A stretch of DNA of 46,602 nucleotides from assembly GCA_019683695.1 (NCBI GenBank), contig JADGHX010000012.1:1-46602 (forward strand), written 5' to 3'. This DNA comes from Steroidobacteraceae bacterium (GTDB taxonomy: Bacteria; Pseudomonadota; Gammaproteobacteria; Steroidobacterales; Steroidobacteraceae). Made by a program: the position numbers and the translations under genes. Position 1 is the stretch's first letter. Each line of letters starts with the position of its first letter. Below, in pieces: positions 8,544-21,165 of this stretch. The notes below the pieces were generated by a model. That model had not been told where the DNA came from. It saw only the letters and a list, made by a program, of their open reading frames with translations, and did no database searches.

Positions 8544-9323
8544 TCAGCGCTCGTAGGTGACCGCGCTGGTCACCGCGTTCCACATGGCCGCGCCCACGGG
8601 GCGCTGGGATTCCTCGAACACGTGCCCGGCCAGGCCTGCACATCGTGCGGTGAGAACGATGCCTCGCACGGCCTTGGCCGGCACGCCCGCTTCCCCGAGC
8701 GCCACGGCAATCGCCGCACTCACGTTCGTCACGAGATTGCGCCCGATGCTCTTGTGCACTGCCTGCTCCAGCGCGGCGAGCGCGCGCACGTAGTTGCCCT
8801 TCGCGCCAGCGGCTTTCACGATCTCCAGGAGCCGCGTGACGCGCGGGTCCACCTGACGATGCACCGTGTGCCCGAAACCCGGTATGGGACGCTCACGCTT
8901 GCGATACGAGGCCACGGTATCCCGGGCCAGGCGTGCACGCTTGAGCCGCGAGGCCGCGGCAATGGGCTCGAGCACCAGCGCGCACTCGCTGGCCGTGCCC
9001 GCAAAGCGATCCCCCACCCCGAGCAGCCCGGCCGCGATCGCCCCCTGAACCGATTCCGGCGCGCCGTAATACGTGAGGCGCGTGGCAATGGCAGAGGGCA
9101 CGAGCCCGTGCTCCATGATGGTGACGAGCACGGCATCCAGTATCCGCACCTGCATGCGTGACGGAGACTGACCGGTGAGCTGCAGCAGCATCATCTCGGT
9201 GAAGCTCACCTTGCCCATCAGGTCCTTCACCAGATCCTTGCCGCGGATGGTGATCTGATCGGCGTCGTAGCCCGCGATCCGGGTGGTCTTGCTCTGCGGC
9301 GGTTTGTTCGTTTTTTGTGCCAT
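8544..9323 (-). CDS. Citryl-CoA lyase-like protein (citrate synthase fold)
   Basis: This encodes 259 residues from ATG 9323 (MAQKTNKPPQSKT); a frame running to 9656 is a longer artefact. The whole protein aligns by eye with the small-domain type of the citrate synthase family, as in citryl-CoA lyase and the C-terminal part of ATP-citrate lyase. Visible are DLMGKVSFTEMMLLQLTGQ, the histidine segment PGFGHTVHRQVDPRV and the last helix GLAGHVFEESQRPVG. It is much shorter than true citrate synthase (about 430 residues). The likely substrate is an acyl-CoA/oxo-acid adduct such as citryl-CoA, but the exact one is not certain. It lies 95 bp beyond nuoN in the same direction, with a hairpin between them. 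Confidence 0.8.
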   Translation of the reverse strand: MAQKTNKPPQSKTTRIAGYDADQITIRGKDLVKDLMGKVSFTEMMLLQLTGQSPSRMQVRILDAVLVTIMEHGLVPSAIATRLTYYGAPESVQGAIAAGLLGVGDRFAGTASECALVLEPIAAASRLKRARLARDTVASYRKRERPIPGFGHTVHRQVDPRVTRLLEIVKAAGAKGNYVRALAALEQAVHKSIGRNLVTNVSAAIAVALGEAGVPAKAVRGIVLTARCAGLAGHVFEESQRPVGAAMWNAVTSAVTYER

Positions 9324-9361
9324 GCGCGGATGATCGCACCCGCGATCACGCGGCGAAAGCC

Positions 9362-9389
9362 GCACGGCGGCGTGTCCGCCGCCGCGTGC
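9362..9389 (-). terminator. GC-rich hairpin after nuoN, possible terminator
   Basis: GCACGGCGGCG pairs with CGCCGCC-GC-GTGC across a 4-base loop, leaving a 2-base bulge. It sits 30 bp past the nuoN stop. There is no T-run, so termination would be weak and read-through into the lyase gene is possible. Confidence 0.4.
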
Positions 9390-9418
9390 TACCAGCCGGA
9401 TAGGTAAGCGGGTCGATG

Positions 9419-10864
9419 CTACTGATGAATGAGGCGCGCGCAGAGATCGAGCAGCGGCCCGGGCAGGATTCCCAGCACGAGCACGGCGACCGCGTTCAGG
9501 CCCAGCGCGAAGCGCACGCCCGTCTGCCGCTCCGTATCGGGCACATCCGCAGGCGCGTCGAAGTACATGAGCTTCACAACGCGCAGGTAATAGAACGCCC
9601 CGACCACCGACACCGCAGCCGCGATGACGACGAGCCACGGATGATTCGTCGCCCACAGCTCCTGAATGATGCGCAGCTTCGCCCAGAAGCCGACGAACGG
9701 CGGCACGCCCGCCGTAGAGAACATCAGCATCATCATCATGAAGGCGAGCATCGGATCGCGCGCGTGAAGGCCCTTGTAGTGATCCAGCTCGTCCGCCTCG
9801 AAGCCCTTGCGGCTCGCCAGCACCACGACGCCGAAGGAGCCCAGGGTCGTGAGCACGTAGACGATGGTGTAGTACAGCGCGGCGCTGTATCCGGCCGGCG
9901 TGCCTGCGACAAAGCCGAGCACGATGAAGCCGACGTTCGCGATGGTGGAATACGCGAGCAGCCGCTTGATGTTCGTCTGCGCAAGAGCGACGAGGTTACC
10001 GACGATGAGCGTCAGCACGGCCAGCGCGGCAAGCATCCGGGACCAGTCCTGAACCAGCCCCTGCAGCCCTTCCGCCAGCAGACGGAACGCCAGCGCGAAA
10101 TACGCAAGCTTCGGGGCCGTGCTGATGAACAGCGTCACGGCCGTGGGCGCACCGTGGTAGACGTCCGGTAGCCACATGTGGAACGGCACGGCGCCCATCT
10201 TGAACGCCACCGCCACCACGATGAACACGAGCCCGAGGATCACGCCCAGGCTCGGCTCGCCACGCAGGTGATCCGCGAGCACGTCGATGGAGAGCGTTCC
10301 GGTGAGCCCGTAGATCATCGACATGCCGTACAGCAACGCGCCGGAGGCAATGGCGCCCAGCACGAAGTACTTCATGGCGGATTCCGCCGCGATGCCGGAT
10401 TCGCGATCGAACGCGACCATCGCGTACACGGAGAGCGCCAGCAGCTCCACGCCCACGTACACCGTGAGCAGACTGTTGGCCGAGGCGAGCACGAACACAC
10501 CCAGCAACGCGGTGAGCGCCAGCACGAAGTACTCGCCGCGGAGCAAACCGCGATCGTTCAGATAAGTGCGCGAATACAAGAGCGCAAACGCTACGAACAG
10601 GAAGCCGAACAGCTTCAGCACCCAGGCCAGCTCGTCCGCGACATACAGTCCGTTGAAGAGTGTCGTGCGCACGCCCACGTGCGAATACATCGCCGTGAGC
10701 CCCGCCCCGACGGCCAGGGTCAACAGGGTGAAGGTGGCCGTCAGGCCGCGCCGCGTCTGACCGGCGAACACGTCCACCATCAGCACCACGCACACCATGA
10801 CGGTGAGGTAGATCTCCGGCAGGGCCGGTGCGACGCTCGCAAGACTGAAGTCGGTTTCGGGCAT
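9419..10864 (-). CDS. nuoN: NADH-quinone oxidoreductase subunit N
   Basis: This encodes 481 residues from ATG 10864; an in-frame TTG two codons earlier (10870) is also possible. It is one of the three antiporter-like, proton-pumping membrane subunits of complex I, with about 14 transmembrane helices. Typical segments are YFVLGAIASGALLYGMSMIYG, KMGAVPFHMWLPDVYHGAPT with the conserved lysine, and AYSTIANVGFIVLG. It is the last gene of the operon and follows nuoM by 10 bp. Confidence 0.97.
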   Translation of the reverse strand: MPETDFSLASVAPALPEIYLTVMVCVVLMVDVFAGQTRRGLTATFTLLTLAVGAGLTAMYSHVGVRTTLFNGLYVADELAWVLKLFGFLFVAFALLYSRTYLNDRGLLRGEYFVLALTALLGVFVLASANSLLTVYVGVELLALSVYAMVAFDRESGIAAESAMKYFVLGAIASGALLYGMSMIYGLTGTLSIDVLADHLRGEPSLGVILGLVFIVVAVAFKMGAVPFHMWLPDVYHGAPTAVTLFISTAPKLAYFALAFRLLAEGLQGLVQDWSRMLAALAVLTLIVGNLVALAQTNIKRLLAYSTIANVGFIVLGFVAGTPAGYSAALYYTIVYVLTTLGSFGVVVLASRKGFEADELDHYKGLHARDPMLAFMMMMLMFSTAGVPPFVGFWAKLRIIQELWATNHPWLVVIAAAVSVVGAFYYLRVVKLMYFDAPADVPDTERQTGVRFALGLNAVAVLVLGILPGPLLDLCARLIHQ

Positions 10865-10874
10865 GTTCAAAGCT

Positions 10875-12392
10875 CTACAGCGGCACCTTCGACGCCACGG
10901 CCTGATCCACGAGGTGATGGATGGAGGCCTGCATCATCTCGAGTAGCGGAGCGGGCCACACACCCAGCAGCAGCACGGCCAGCGCCAGCACGCCGAGAAT
11001 GAGAAATTCGCGAATGTTCAGGTCCTGAAGCCTGGCGACACCGTCGTTCGCCACGGGGCCGAAGATGACGCGTTTCACCAGCCACAGCGTGTACGCCGCA
11101 CCCAGGATCAGCGTCACCGCCGCCAGCACGGAGTACCAGAAGTTCGCCTTGAAGCTGGCGATGATCACGAGGAACTCGCCAACGAACCCGGACGTGCCGG
11201 GCAGACCCGTGTTCGCGAGCGCAAAGAGCACGGCAAAGGCGGCAAACTTCGGCATCGTGTTGATGACGCCGCCGTAAGCCGCGATCTCGCGACTGTGCAG
11301 ACGGTCGTACAAGACGCCCACGCACAAGAACAGCGCCCCGGAGATCAGGCCGTGGGACACCATCTGGACCATGGCGCCGTCCACGCCCATCGCCGCGCCC
11401 TTGAGGCTTCCGGTGTTCTGCACGATGTCGAACATGATGAAGGCGCCCAGCGTGACGAAGCCCATGTGCGCGATGGAGGAGTACGCAATGAGCTTCTTCA
11501 TGTCCGTCTGCACGAGCGCGACGAAGCCGATGTAGATCACCGCGACGAGCGACAGGAAGATCATCAGCATGTCCAGGTCGCGGCTCGCATCCGGCGCAAT
11601 GGGCAGGCTGAAGCGCAGAAAGCCGTATCCGCCCATCTTCAGCATGATGGCCGCAAGGATCACCGAGCCGCCCGTGGGCGCTTCCACGTGCGCATCCGGC
11701 AACCAGGTGTGCACCGGCCACATCGGCACCTTCACGGCGAACGCGAGCAGGAACGCGATGAAGATCCAGCGCTGCTCATTCAGCGTGAGCGGCAGCGCCT
11801 GGAAGCTGGCGATCGAGTAGTCGCCCGCCTTCAGATACATGTAGATCAGCGCCACCAGCATGAACACGGAGCCGAGGAACGTGTACAGGAAGAACTTGAT
11901 GGTGGCGTACACGCGCCGCGGGCCGCCCCAGATTCCGATGATGAGGAACATCGGAATCAGCATCGCTTCCCAGAAGAAGTAGAACAGCAGCGCATCCATC
12001 GCGCTGAACACGCCGATCATCAGCCCTTCCATGATCAGGAAGGCGGCGTAGTACTGCGACGGGCGCGTCTCGATGACGCTCCACGCGGCAATGATCACCG
12101 GCACCGTCATGAACGCGGTGAGCAGCACGAGTGGCGCGGAAATGCCATCCACCCCCAGGTGGTAGTACGCCTCGAACCCCGGAATCCACCGCAGTTTCTC
12201 GACGAACTGGAATTCCGCCGTGCCGCCCTGGAACCCCGTCATCAGCGGCAGGCACAGCACGAGCGTGATGAGTGAGCCGATGAGCGCCACCCACCTGCCG
12301 GTGACGATGCGCCGGTCGCCCAGCAGCAGCACGATCACGCCTGCCGCGATAGGCAGCCACACCAGAGCCGAAAGCAACCCGAAACCTTGCAT
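10875..12392 (-). CDS. nuoM: NADH-quinone oxidoreductase subunit M
   Basis: This encodes 505 residues from ATG 12392. It is a proton-pumping antiporter-like subunit in the membrane arm of complex I. The family signatures are FYFFWEAMLIPMFLIIGIWGG with the key glutamate, AVKVPMWPVHTWLPDAHVEAPTGGSV with the key lysine, and LIAYSSIAHMGFVTLG. Length is normal for the family. It starts 25 bp after nuoL. Confidence 0.97.
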   Translation of the reverse strand: MQGFGLLSALVWLPIAAGVIVLLLGDRRIVTGRWVALIGSLITLVLCLPLMTGFQGGTAEFQFVEKLRWIPGFEAYYHLGVDGISAPLVLLTAFMTVPVIIAAWSVIETRPSQYYAAFLIMEGLMIGVFSAMDALLFYFFWEAMLIPMFLIIGIWGGPRRVYATIKFFLYTFLGSVFMLVALIYMYLKAGDYSIASFQALPLTLNEQRWIFIAFLLAFAVKVPMWPVHTWLPDAHVEAPTGGSVILAAIMLKMGGYGFLRFSLPIAPDASRDLDMLMIFLSLVAVIYIGFVALVQTDMKKLIAYSSIAHMGFVTLGAFIMFDIVQNTGSLKGAAMGVDGAMVQMVSHGLISGALFLCVGVLYDRLHSREIAAYGGVINTMPKFAAFAVLFALANTGLPGTSGFVGEFLVIIASFKANFWYSVLAAVTLILGAAYTLWLVKRVIFGPVANDGVARLQDLNIREFLILGVLALAVLLLGVWPAPLLEMMQASIHHLVDQAVASKVPL

Positions 12393-12417
12393 GAACGACC
12401 GCCCCGCCCCTTTTACA

Positions 12418-14586
<2,169 letters not shown>

Positions 14587-14596
14587 GCGCGCTGCT

Positions 14597-14902
14597 TCAG
14601 CCTTTCAGGGTATTCAGGTCTTCGACGTTGATGCTGCGGCGTTCACGGAAGAGCACCACCAGGATGGCCAGTCCGATCGCGGACTCCGCCGCGGCCACCG
14701 TGAGCACGAAGAACACGAACACCTGGCCGCTGATGTCTCCCAGGTAGCGCGAGAACGCCACGAAGTTGAAGTTCGCCGCAAGCAGCAGCAGCTCCACGCA
14801 CATGAGCAGCAGGATGACGTTCTTCCGGTTCAGGAAGACGCCCGCCACCGCAATGGCGAACAGGACGGCAGATAGTGCGAGCAGATGGCCGAGCGTGATC
14901 AT
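14597..14902 (-). CDS. nuoK: NADH-quinone oxidoreductase subunit K
   Basis: This encodes 101 residues, the usual length, with three transmembrane helices. It contains the conserved glutamates in [27 protein letters not shown] and in [21 protein letters not shown], which lie on the proton path across the membrane arm. Its start overlaps the nuoJ stop by 4 nt (ATGA), indicating coupled translation. Confidence 0.97.
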   Translation of the reverse strand: MITLGHLLALSAVLFAIAVAGVFLNRKNVILLLMCVELLLLAANFNFVAFSRYLGDISGQVFVFFVLTVAAAESAIGLAILVVLFRERRSINVEDLNTLKG

Positions 14903-15501
14903 GCGCCCTTCTCCGGATCCATTTTCACGATGCGGATGCGGTCCTGCGGACGCACCGCGACTTGCTTGGCCACGTCCTGCACCTTGTGGCCGGGGCGCTT
15001 GCGCATCGTGAGCGCGATGGCGGCGACGATGGCCACCAGCAGCAGCACGGCCGCGAGCTCGAAGGGATAGGCATACTGGGTGAAGAGCGCGGCACCGAGC
15101 TCGGTGGTGTTGCTGTAGTCCGCCGGCAACGGCTCGGCGCCCTTCGTGACATCCACGCCGAGCGAACGGGCCATGACCACCCCGACGATCTCAGCGATGA
15201 CCACGCCGGCCGTGAGCCAGCCCAGCCACGCGTATCGCGTGAACCCGCTGCGCAACTCCTCCGTATTGATGTCCAGCATCATGACGACGAACAGGAACAG
15301 CACCATCACGGCGCCGACGTACACGAGCACCAGCACGACGGCCAGGAACTCCGCTTCGATGAGCAGCCAGATGGCGGCGCTCGTCACGAAGCACAGCACC
15401 AGCGAAAGCGCCGAATGCACCGGGTTGCGCGTGAGGATGACGCCCAGGGCCGAGCCAACCAGCACGGCGGCAAACGCCCAGAAAAGAATCTGCACGAGCA
15501 T
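14899..15501 (-). CDS. nuoJ: NADH-quinone oxidoreductase subunit J
   Basis: This encodes 200 residues with five transmembrane helices. It matches NuoJ through [45 protein letters not shown] and the late helix [19 protein letters not shown], followed by a short basic/charged cytoplasmic tail. It follows nuoI after an 80-bp gap, the longest gap inside the operon, in which no gene or clear signal is seen. Confidence 0.96.
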   Translation of the reverse strand: MLVQILFWAFAAVLVGSALGVILTRNPVHSALSLVLCFVTSAAIWLLIEAEFLAVVLVLVYVGAVMVLFLFVVMMLDINTEELRSGFTRYAWLGWLTAGVVIAEIVGVVMARSLGVDVTKGAEPLPADYSNTTELGAALFTQYAYPFELAAVLLLVAIVAAIALTMRKRPGHKVQDVAKQVAVRPQDRIRIVKMDPEKGA

Positions 15502-15581
15502 CGCTTACCTCTCCCCGCCCGAATCTGTGCCGGCCGCGCGCACGCGGGCCGCCCTCCCCTTCGTGTTGCTCATTCCGCCCG

Positions 15582-16064
15582 TCACCGATACGGCGCATCC
15601 GCGGCCTTGTCGGCCGCAATCATGGCTTCGTAGCGCTCACCCACGGCGAGGAGCTTGTCCTTGCTCATGATGTTCTCACCGCGATTTTCCATGTGGTATT
15701 CGTGGATGCGCGTGAGGACGATGGCATCCACCGGGCAGGCTTCCTCGCAGAAGCCGCAGTAGATGCACTTGAACAGATCGATGTCGTAGCGCGTGGTGCG
15801 GCGGGTGCCATTCGGCGCCACGTCCGAATCGATGGTGATGCACACGGCGGGGCACACGGCCTCGCAGAGCTTGCAGGCGATGCAGCGCTCCTCGCCGTTC
15901 GGATACCGGCGCAGCGCGTGCAGGCCGCGGAAACGCGGCGATTGCGGAGTCTTCTCCTCCGGATAGTTCACGGTGTACTTGCGGGTGAAGAACGTCCGCA
16001 ACGTGACGCCCATGCCCTTCAGCAGCTCGGGCAGGAGAAAGACCTTGAGGAAGTTGGCGGCCAT
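15582..16064 (-). CDS. nuoI: NADH-quinone oxidoreductase subunit I (two 4Fe-4S)
   Basis: This encodes 160 residues. It carries clusters N6a and N6b that pass electrons along the peripheral arm to NuoB. Two CxxCxxCxxxCP motifs are intact: Cys61/64/67/71 ([12 protein letters not shown]) and Cys100/103/106/110 ([12 protein letters not shown]). The N-terminal amphipathic start ([17 protein letters not shown]) is typical. It follows nuoH by 15 bp. Confidence 0.97.
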   Translation of the reverse strand: MAANFLKVFLLPELLKGMGVTLRTFFTRKYTVNYPEEKTPQSPRFRGLHALRRYPNGEERCIACKLCEAVCPAVCITIDSDVAPNGTRRTTRYDIDLFKCIYCGFCEEACPVDAIVLTRIHEYHMENRGENIMSKDKLLAVGERYEAMIAADKAADAPYR

Positions 16065-16079
16065 TGAAATGAAGCTCGC

Positions 16080-17153
16080 TTAACCGGCCGCGGCCCAGGG
16101 CCCGACCTTGAAATACACCATCACGCCCTCCACGGCGATCCACACGAGCGTCACGGGAATCAGCGCCTTCCAGCCGAGGCGCATGATCTGGTCGTAGCGG
16201 TAGCGCGGAAAGGTGGCGCGGAACCAGAGAAAGAAGAACAGGAACACGAAGATCTTGACCCCGAGCCAGAAGAAGCTCGGCGCCATGAGCCAATCGGTCA
16301 CCGGATTGCCGGCCGGGAGGTACCCCTCGAACGGGCTCAGCCAGCCGCCGAGGAAGAACACGGACGCGAGCGCCGAGATGAGGATCATGTTCGCGTACTC
16401 GGCGAGGAAGAAGAGCGCGAACCCGATGCCCGAGTACTCGACGTGGAAGCCTGCCACGATCTCGGATTCGCCTTCGGCCACATCGAACGGCGCGCGGTTC
16501 GTCTCCGCCACGCCCGATATGAAGTACACGACGAGCAGCGGGAAGAGCCAGAACCAGTACCACGACAGCGGCCCGCCGGACTGCGCGCGCACGATGTCCC
16601 CCAGGTTGAGGCTGCCCGCGGCCATGAGCACGCCCACGAGCGCAAACCCCATGGCGATCTCATACGCCACGATCTGGGCGGCCGAGCGCATCGCGCCGAG
16701 GAACGCATACTTCGAGTTCGACGCCCACCCGGCGACGATGACGCCGTACACGCTCACGGACGTGAGCGCGAGCACGAAGAGCAACCCCGCGTTCACGTCC
16801 GCGACGACGAGCTCCGGCGACAACGGCACCACGGCCCACGTCATGAAGGCCGGAATGAGCGCAATGGCCGGCGCGATGCGGAACAGAAACCGGTTCGCGT
16901 TGGCCGGGCGGATGATCTCCTTCATGAGGAGCTTCACCACGTCGGCGAACGGCTGACCGAGGCCCGGGAACAGGCCGAAGATGGCCACGCGGTTGGGCCC
17001 CTTCCGGAGCTGCATCCAGCCGATCACCTTGCGCTCCCACAACGTGAGCAGCGCCACGCAGATGATGAGCGAGACCGTGATGATGACAATCCACACGGTC
17101 GAGCGTGCGTAACTCGGAAGCGAATACCAGGCTGTTGAGAAGGTTTCGAGCAC
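16080..17153 (-). CDS. nuoH: NADH-quinone oxidoreductase subunit H
   Basis: This encodes 357 residues from a GTG start. NuoH links the quinone site to the membrane arm and has eight transmembrane helices. Visible signatures are [32 protein letters not shown] in its expected place, the acidic loop [26 protein letters not shown] and [18 protein letters not shown]. Length is slightly over the usual 325-345. Confidence 0.97.
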   Translation of the reverse strand: MLETFSTAWYSLPSYARSTVWIVIITVSLIICVALLTLWERKVIGWMQLRKGPNRVAIFGLFPGLGQPFADVVKLLMKEIIRPANANRFLFRIAPAIALIPAFMTWAVVPLSPELVVADVNAGLLFVLALTSVSVYGVIVAGWASNSKYAFLGAMRSAAQIVAYEIAMGFALVGVLMAAGSLNLGDIVRAQSGGPLSWYWFWLFPLLVVYFISGVAETNRAPFDVAEGESEIVAGFHVEYSGIGFALFFLAEYANMILISALASVFFLGGWLSPFEGYLPAGNPVTDWLMAPSFFWLGVKIFVFLFFFLWFRATFPRYRYDQIMRLGWKALIPVTLVWIAVEGVMVYFKVGPWAAAG

Positions 17154-17165
17154 GGTTGTGTCTTC

Positions 17166-19328
17166 TCAGTAGTGCGCCGGCGGCGTGCGGCCCTCGCGCG
17201 TCTTCTGCAAGGCAGGCGCGCGGCGGACGAGTGCATCCGCCTGATACATGTTCAGTTCGACGATCGGCGCCGCGGCCGGCGCGCCATTGACCCGGTGCGA
17301 TCCCGCGTACGGCGCGACTTGCGCGTCGGCGCAGGCGCGGCGCAGCTCGTCACGCACCTCCTCAGAGGACAGGTACTCGAAGCCGTCGAGGTTCAGCACG
17401 TTGCCGAGCACGCGCAGCACCTTCCACCCCGGCCTCGCCTCGCCCACCGGCTGAGCGGCGCCGGCATAGCTCTGCCAGCGACCTTCGAGGTTCACGAACG
17501 TGCCGGAGGTCTCCGCAAACGTGCCGATCGGCAGCATCACGTGCGCGACTTCGCGCAGCGTCTCGCTCTCGAACGGCGTCATCGCAACCACGAACTTCGC
17601 CGCGGCGAGCGTGCGGGTGACTTCACTGTCGAGCGCATCCACCCACGGCTCCACGCCGCCGAACAGCACGTACGCGCCGAGCGGCTTCTTCAGCATCTCC
17701 GCAGCCGTGAGGCCCGGCTGGGCAATCGGACGCCCACCCGCTTCGCGATGAGGCACGGCGCCTGCGAGGTACGCACCCGCGGCATTTCCACCTTCCGCGA
17801 GCACGCCGAATGTTCCGCCGATGGCTTGCGCAATCGCGGCGCCGAGCGCACGCAAATCCGCAAACGCCGGGTGACGCAGCGCCAGCGCACCCAGCAGCAC
17901 GGCGCGCTTCTCGCCGGAGAGCAGCTGCATCGCGACGGCGCGGTGAGTCTCCTCCACCTTGGCGTTGCGAACGGCGTCGGCGAGATGCACAGGCACCTGC
18001 TCCGCGCCACCGCCCGTCACGGCGGACAGAATGGCGGCGAGATCGTTCACCTGCGAGGCCGGCGCGGATTCCAGGTACGCGGCGATCGGGAACAGGAATT
18101 CGAAGCGCGCCGGATTGACGAACGAAATCTTTGCGCCCCGCTGCGCCGCCTTGCGAATGCGGTGCGCGAGGATCGGCGCTTCCCGACGCGGATTGCAGCC
18201 GACGAGGAGCAGCGCATCGAGCCTCTCCACCTGCGCGATCGGCAAACCGAGCGAGGGATGCAGCGGATCGGCCGCCTGATCGCGGAAATCCCGCTGACGC
18301 AGCCGATGATCGATGTTCTGCGAGCCCAGCGCACGCGTCAGGCGACCGAGCAGATACAGCTCTTCCACCGTGCTCGAGGTGCTTGCCAGCACGCCGAGGC
18401 TCGAGGCCTGCTCGCGCAGATTCTTCGCGACGTGATTGAGCGCGGTTTCCCAGTCCACCGCCTTCCATTCGGCGCCTTCGCGCACCATGGGGGACTTCAG
18501 CCGGTCCGGACTGTAGATGCCCTCGTAGCTGAAGCGATCGCGGTCGGCGATCCACGTCTCGTTGATCTCTTCGTTCTCACGCGGCACCACGCGCATGAGC
18601 TTGCCGCGCAGCACGTGGCCGAACAGGTTCGTGCCGATGCCGTCGTGCGGCGAGACGAGCGGATGGGAGGTCATTTCCCATGCGCGCGCCGTGAAGCGAT
18701 ACGGCTTCGAAACGAGCGCGCCCACGGGGCAGAGGTCGATGACGTTGCCCGACAGCTCGTGTTGCACGGTGTGCTCCACGGCCGTGCGGACGCGCATGTT
18801 CTCGCCGCGACCGATCATGCCGAGCTCCTGATACCCGGCGATCTGCTCGGTGAACCGGATGCAGCGCGTGCAGTGAATGCAGCGAGTCATATCCGTGGCG
18901 ATGAGCGGGCCGAGGTTCTCGTCCGGCACCACACGCTTGCGCTCGGTGAACCGCGAGATGTCCCGGCCGAAGCCGACCGCCAGATCCTGCAGCTCGCACT
19001 CGCCGCCCTGGTCGCAGATCGGGCAATCGAGCGGATGATTGATGAGCAGGAACTCCATGGTCGCCCGCTGTGCGCCGATCGCGCGCGGGGACTTCGTGAA
19101 GATCTTCATGCCCTCCGCCACGGGGGTGGCGCAGGCGGGCAGCGGCTTCGGCGCCTTCTCCACGTCCACGAGGCACATGCGGCAATTCGCCGCCACGGCG
19201 AGCTTCTCGTGGTAGCAGAACCGCGGGACGTACGCGCCTTCGCGATCCGTGGCGCGAATGATCATCTCGCCCTTGTGCGCCTTGCAGGGCACACCGTTGA
19301 TTTCAATGTTGACGAGATCGTCGCTCAC
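17166..19328 (-). CDS. nuoG: NADH-quinone oxidoreductase subunit G
   Basis: This encodes 720 residues from GTG 19328, overlapping the nuoF stop by 4 nt (GTGA). It is the largest peripheral subunit. The 2Fe-2S ligands are Cys38, 49, 52 and 66. The His-Cys3 4Fe-4S ligands are His98, Cys102, 105 and 111. The next 4Fe-4S motif starts at Cys150/153/156 with a later Cys in [11 protein letters not shown]. The rest is a degenerate molybdopterin oxidoreductase domain. It is of the shorter NuoG type found in xanthomonads and alphaproteobacteria, compared with about 900 residues in enterics. Confidence 0.96.
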   Translation of the reverse strand: MSDDLVNIEINGVPCKAHKGEMIIRATDREGAYVPRFCYHEKLAVAANCRMCLVDVEKAPKPLPACATPVAEGMKIFTKSPRAIGAQRATMEFLLINHPLDCPICDQGGECELQDLAVGFGRDISRFTERKRVVPDENLGPLIATDMTRCIHCTRCIRFTEQIAGYQELGMIGRGENMRVRTAVEHTVQHELSGNVIDLCPVGALVSKPYRFTARAWEMTSHPLVSPHDGIGTNLFGHVLRGKLMRVVPRENEEINETWIADRDRFSYEGIYSPDRLKSPMVREGAEWKAVDWETALNHVAKNLREQASSLGVLASTSSTVEELYLLGRLTRALGSQNIDHRLRQRDFRDQAADPLHPSLGLPIAQVERLDALLLVGCNPRREAPILAHRIRKAAQRGAKISFVNPARFEFLFPIAAYLESAPASQVNDLAAILSAVTGGGAEQVPVHLADAVRNAKVEETHRAVAMQLLSGEKRAVLLGALALRHPAFADLRALGAAIAQAIGGTFGVLAEGGNAAGAYLAGAVPHREAGGRPIAQPGLTAAEMLKKPLGAYVLFGGVEPWVDALDSEVTRTLAAAKFVVAMTPFESETLREVAHVMLPIGTFAETSGTFVNLEGRWQSYAGAAQPVGEARPGWKVLRVLGNVLNLDGFEYLSSEEVRDELRRACADAQVAPYAGSHRVNGAPAAAPIVELNMYQADALVRRAPALQKTREGRTPPAHY

Positions 19329-20644
19329 GCTGCCTGGGCTCCGAGGTTTTCGACGATGCTGCGGCCACCGTGATCGATCATGTATTCGAACTCATGGCGG
19401 TAGTGCTTCAGGAAGCTCTGCACGGGCCACGCGGCCGCATCGCCGAGCGCACAGATCGTGTGGCCCTCGATGCGGTTCGCCACGTCCAGAAGCAGATTCA
19501 GGTCGTCGCGGCGCGCCTGTCCGGCGAGCACGCGCTTCAGCAGCCGATTCATCCAGCCGGTGCCTTCACGGCACGGCGTGCACTGGCCGCAGGATTCGGA
19601 CATGTAGAAGCGGGACAGCCGCTCGAGCACGCGCACCATGCAGGTGGTCTCGTCCATGACGATGACCGCTGCGGAACCGATGGCCGAGCCGGCGGCGCGC
19701 ATGGAGTCGTAGTCCATGTTCGTCTTCATCATGATGTCGCCCGGCACCACGGGCACGGACGAGCCGCCGGGGATCACCGCCTTCAGCTTGCGCCCGTTGC
19801 GCATGCCGCCGGCGATCTCGAGCAGATCCTTGAACGGAATGCCGAGCGGCAGCTCGTAGTTCCCCGGCTTCGCGACATGACCGGAGACGGAGAAGATCAC
19901 CGTGCCCCCGGAATTCGGCGGCCCGAGACCTGCGAACCACTGCGGCCCCTTGCGCAGGATGGTGGGCGCGGAGGCAAAGCTCTGCGTGTTGTTGATGGTG
20001 GTGGGCGCGCCGTACAAACCGAACGCTGCCGGGAACGGCGGCTTGAAGCGCGGCTTGCCGGGCTTGCCTTCCAGCGAATCCAGCAGCGCGGTTTCCTCGC
20101 CGCAGATGTAGGCGCCCGCGCCCACAAACGTGTAGATGTCCATGTCGATGCCGCTGCCCTTGACGTTCTTGCCAAGGAGACCCGCGGCATACGCTTCCTT
20201 CAGCGCGGCCTCGAAGCGCGGCACCGGCTCGCCCAGGAACTCGCCGCGGATGTAGTTGTACGCGACGGTTGCGTTCGTGGCGTAGCCCGCGATGGCGAGC
20301 CCTTCGATGAGCGCGTGCGGGTTGTACCGCAGGATGTCGCGGTCGTGGCAGGTGCCGGGCTCGCTCTCGTCCGAATTGCACACGAGGTACTTCTGCACCG
20401 GCGAGTTGCGCGGCATGAAGCTCCACTTCGTGCCGGTGGGGAAGCCCGCACCGCCGCGCCCGCGCAGACCCGAGGCCTTGATGGCATCGATGATCTGCTC
20501 GCGCGGCGGCTTCTCCGCGAGGATCTTCTCCCACACGTCGTAGCCGCCGATCTTCCGGTAGGTGGCGAGCTCCCACGAGCGCTCGAGCTTCAGCGGCTCG
20601 AACACCACCAGATTCATCTTGTCCGCGTAGTCGCTGGCAGCCAT
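19325..20644 (-). CDS. nuoF: NADH-quinone oxidoreductase subunit F
   Basis: This encodes 439 residues from ATG 20644; a frame extending to 20905 runs into nuoE and is not the true start. NuoF oxidises NADH and holds FMN and cluster N3. It shows the FMN/NADH glycine loop [10 protein letters not shown] (62-71), [19 protein letters not shown] and the 4Fe-4S motif [13 protein letters not shown] near residue 355. It starts 5 bp after nuoE. Confidence 0.97.
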   Translation of the reverse strand: MAASDYADKMNLVVFEPLKLERSWELATYRKIGGYDVWEKILAEKPPREQIIDAIKASGLRGRGGAGFPTGTKWSFMPRNSPVQKYLVCNSDESEPGTCHDRDILRYNPHALIEGLAIAGYATNATVAYNYIRGEFLGEPVPRFEAALKEAYAAGLLGKNVKGSGIDMDIYTFVGAGAYICGEETALLDSLEGKPGKPRFKPPFPAAFGLYGAPTTINNTQSFASAPTILRKGPQWFAGLGPPNSGGTVIFSVSGHVAKPGNYELPLGIPFKDLLEIAGGMRNGRKLKAVIPGGSSVPVVPGDIMMKTNMDYDSMRAAGSAIGSAAVIVMDETTCMVRVLERLSRFYMSESCGQCTPCREGTGWMNRLLKRVLAGQARRDDLNLLLDVANRIEGHTICALGDAAAWPVQSFLKHYRHEFEYMIDHGGRSIVENLGAQAA

Positions 20645-20649
20645 GGGCG

Positions 20650-21165
20650 TCACTTCAGCTCGTCGAGAACCTTGTCGATGATCTCGGGCGTGAGGTTCTC
20701 GTAGTACACGTGATCCACCATCATCATCGGTGCGCCCGTGCAGGCGGCGAGACACTCCTCCTCCTTCTTGAGGAAGATGCGCCCGTCCGGCGTGCTCTGG
20801 CCCGTCTTGATGCCGAGTTTCTTTTCGATGTACGCCACCACCTCGTCGGAGCCACAGAGCATGCACGAGATGTTCGTGCACACGCTCACGTGATGCCGGC
20901 CGCACGGATGCAGCTCGAACATCGAATAGAAGCTCGCCACCTCGTACACCTGCACGGGGGGCAGGTTGAGGTATTCGGCGACGGCCTCGATCAGATCCGG
21001 CGTGAGATAGCCATTGTTCTGCTCCTGCGCAGCGCGCAGGGCCGAGATGCAGGCGGAACGTTGCCTGCCGGGCGGAAACTTCGCCACCCAGTGATCGATC
21101 TCGCGGCGCGTGGCTTCAGAGAGCAACTTCGCCTTCGATACGGGAGCCAGTTTGTCGGTGCTCAA
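20650..21165 (-). CDS. nuoE: NADH-quinone oxidoreductase subunit E
   Basis: This encodes 171 residues. It holds cluster N1a, with 2Fe-2S ligands Cys96, 101, 138 and 142 (CTNISC and EEECLAAC). The start is a TTG at 21165 that overlaps the nuoD stop by 4 nt (TTGA); GGGGAAG lies about 8 nt upstream, and no better start gives the conserved N-terminus. The helical N-terminal part ([26 protein letters not shown]) is typical. Confidence 0.95.
   Translation of the reverse strand: MSTDKLAPVSKAKLLSEATRREIDHWVAKFPPGRQRSACISALRAAQEQNNGYLTPDLIEAVAEYLNLPPVQVYEVASFYSMFELHPCGRHHVSVCTNISCMLCGSDEVVAYIEKKLGIKTGQSTPDGRIFLKKEEECLAACTGAPMMMVDHVYYENLTPEIIDKVLDELK

Noticed and set aside
17172-19373. A 733-codon plus-strand frame
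   Set aside because: It is antisense to nuoG, with Arg/His/Leu-rich composition typical of shadow frames.
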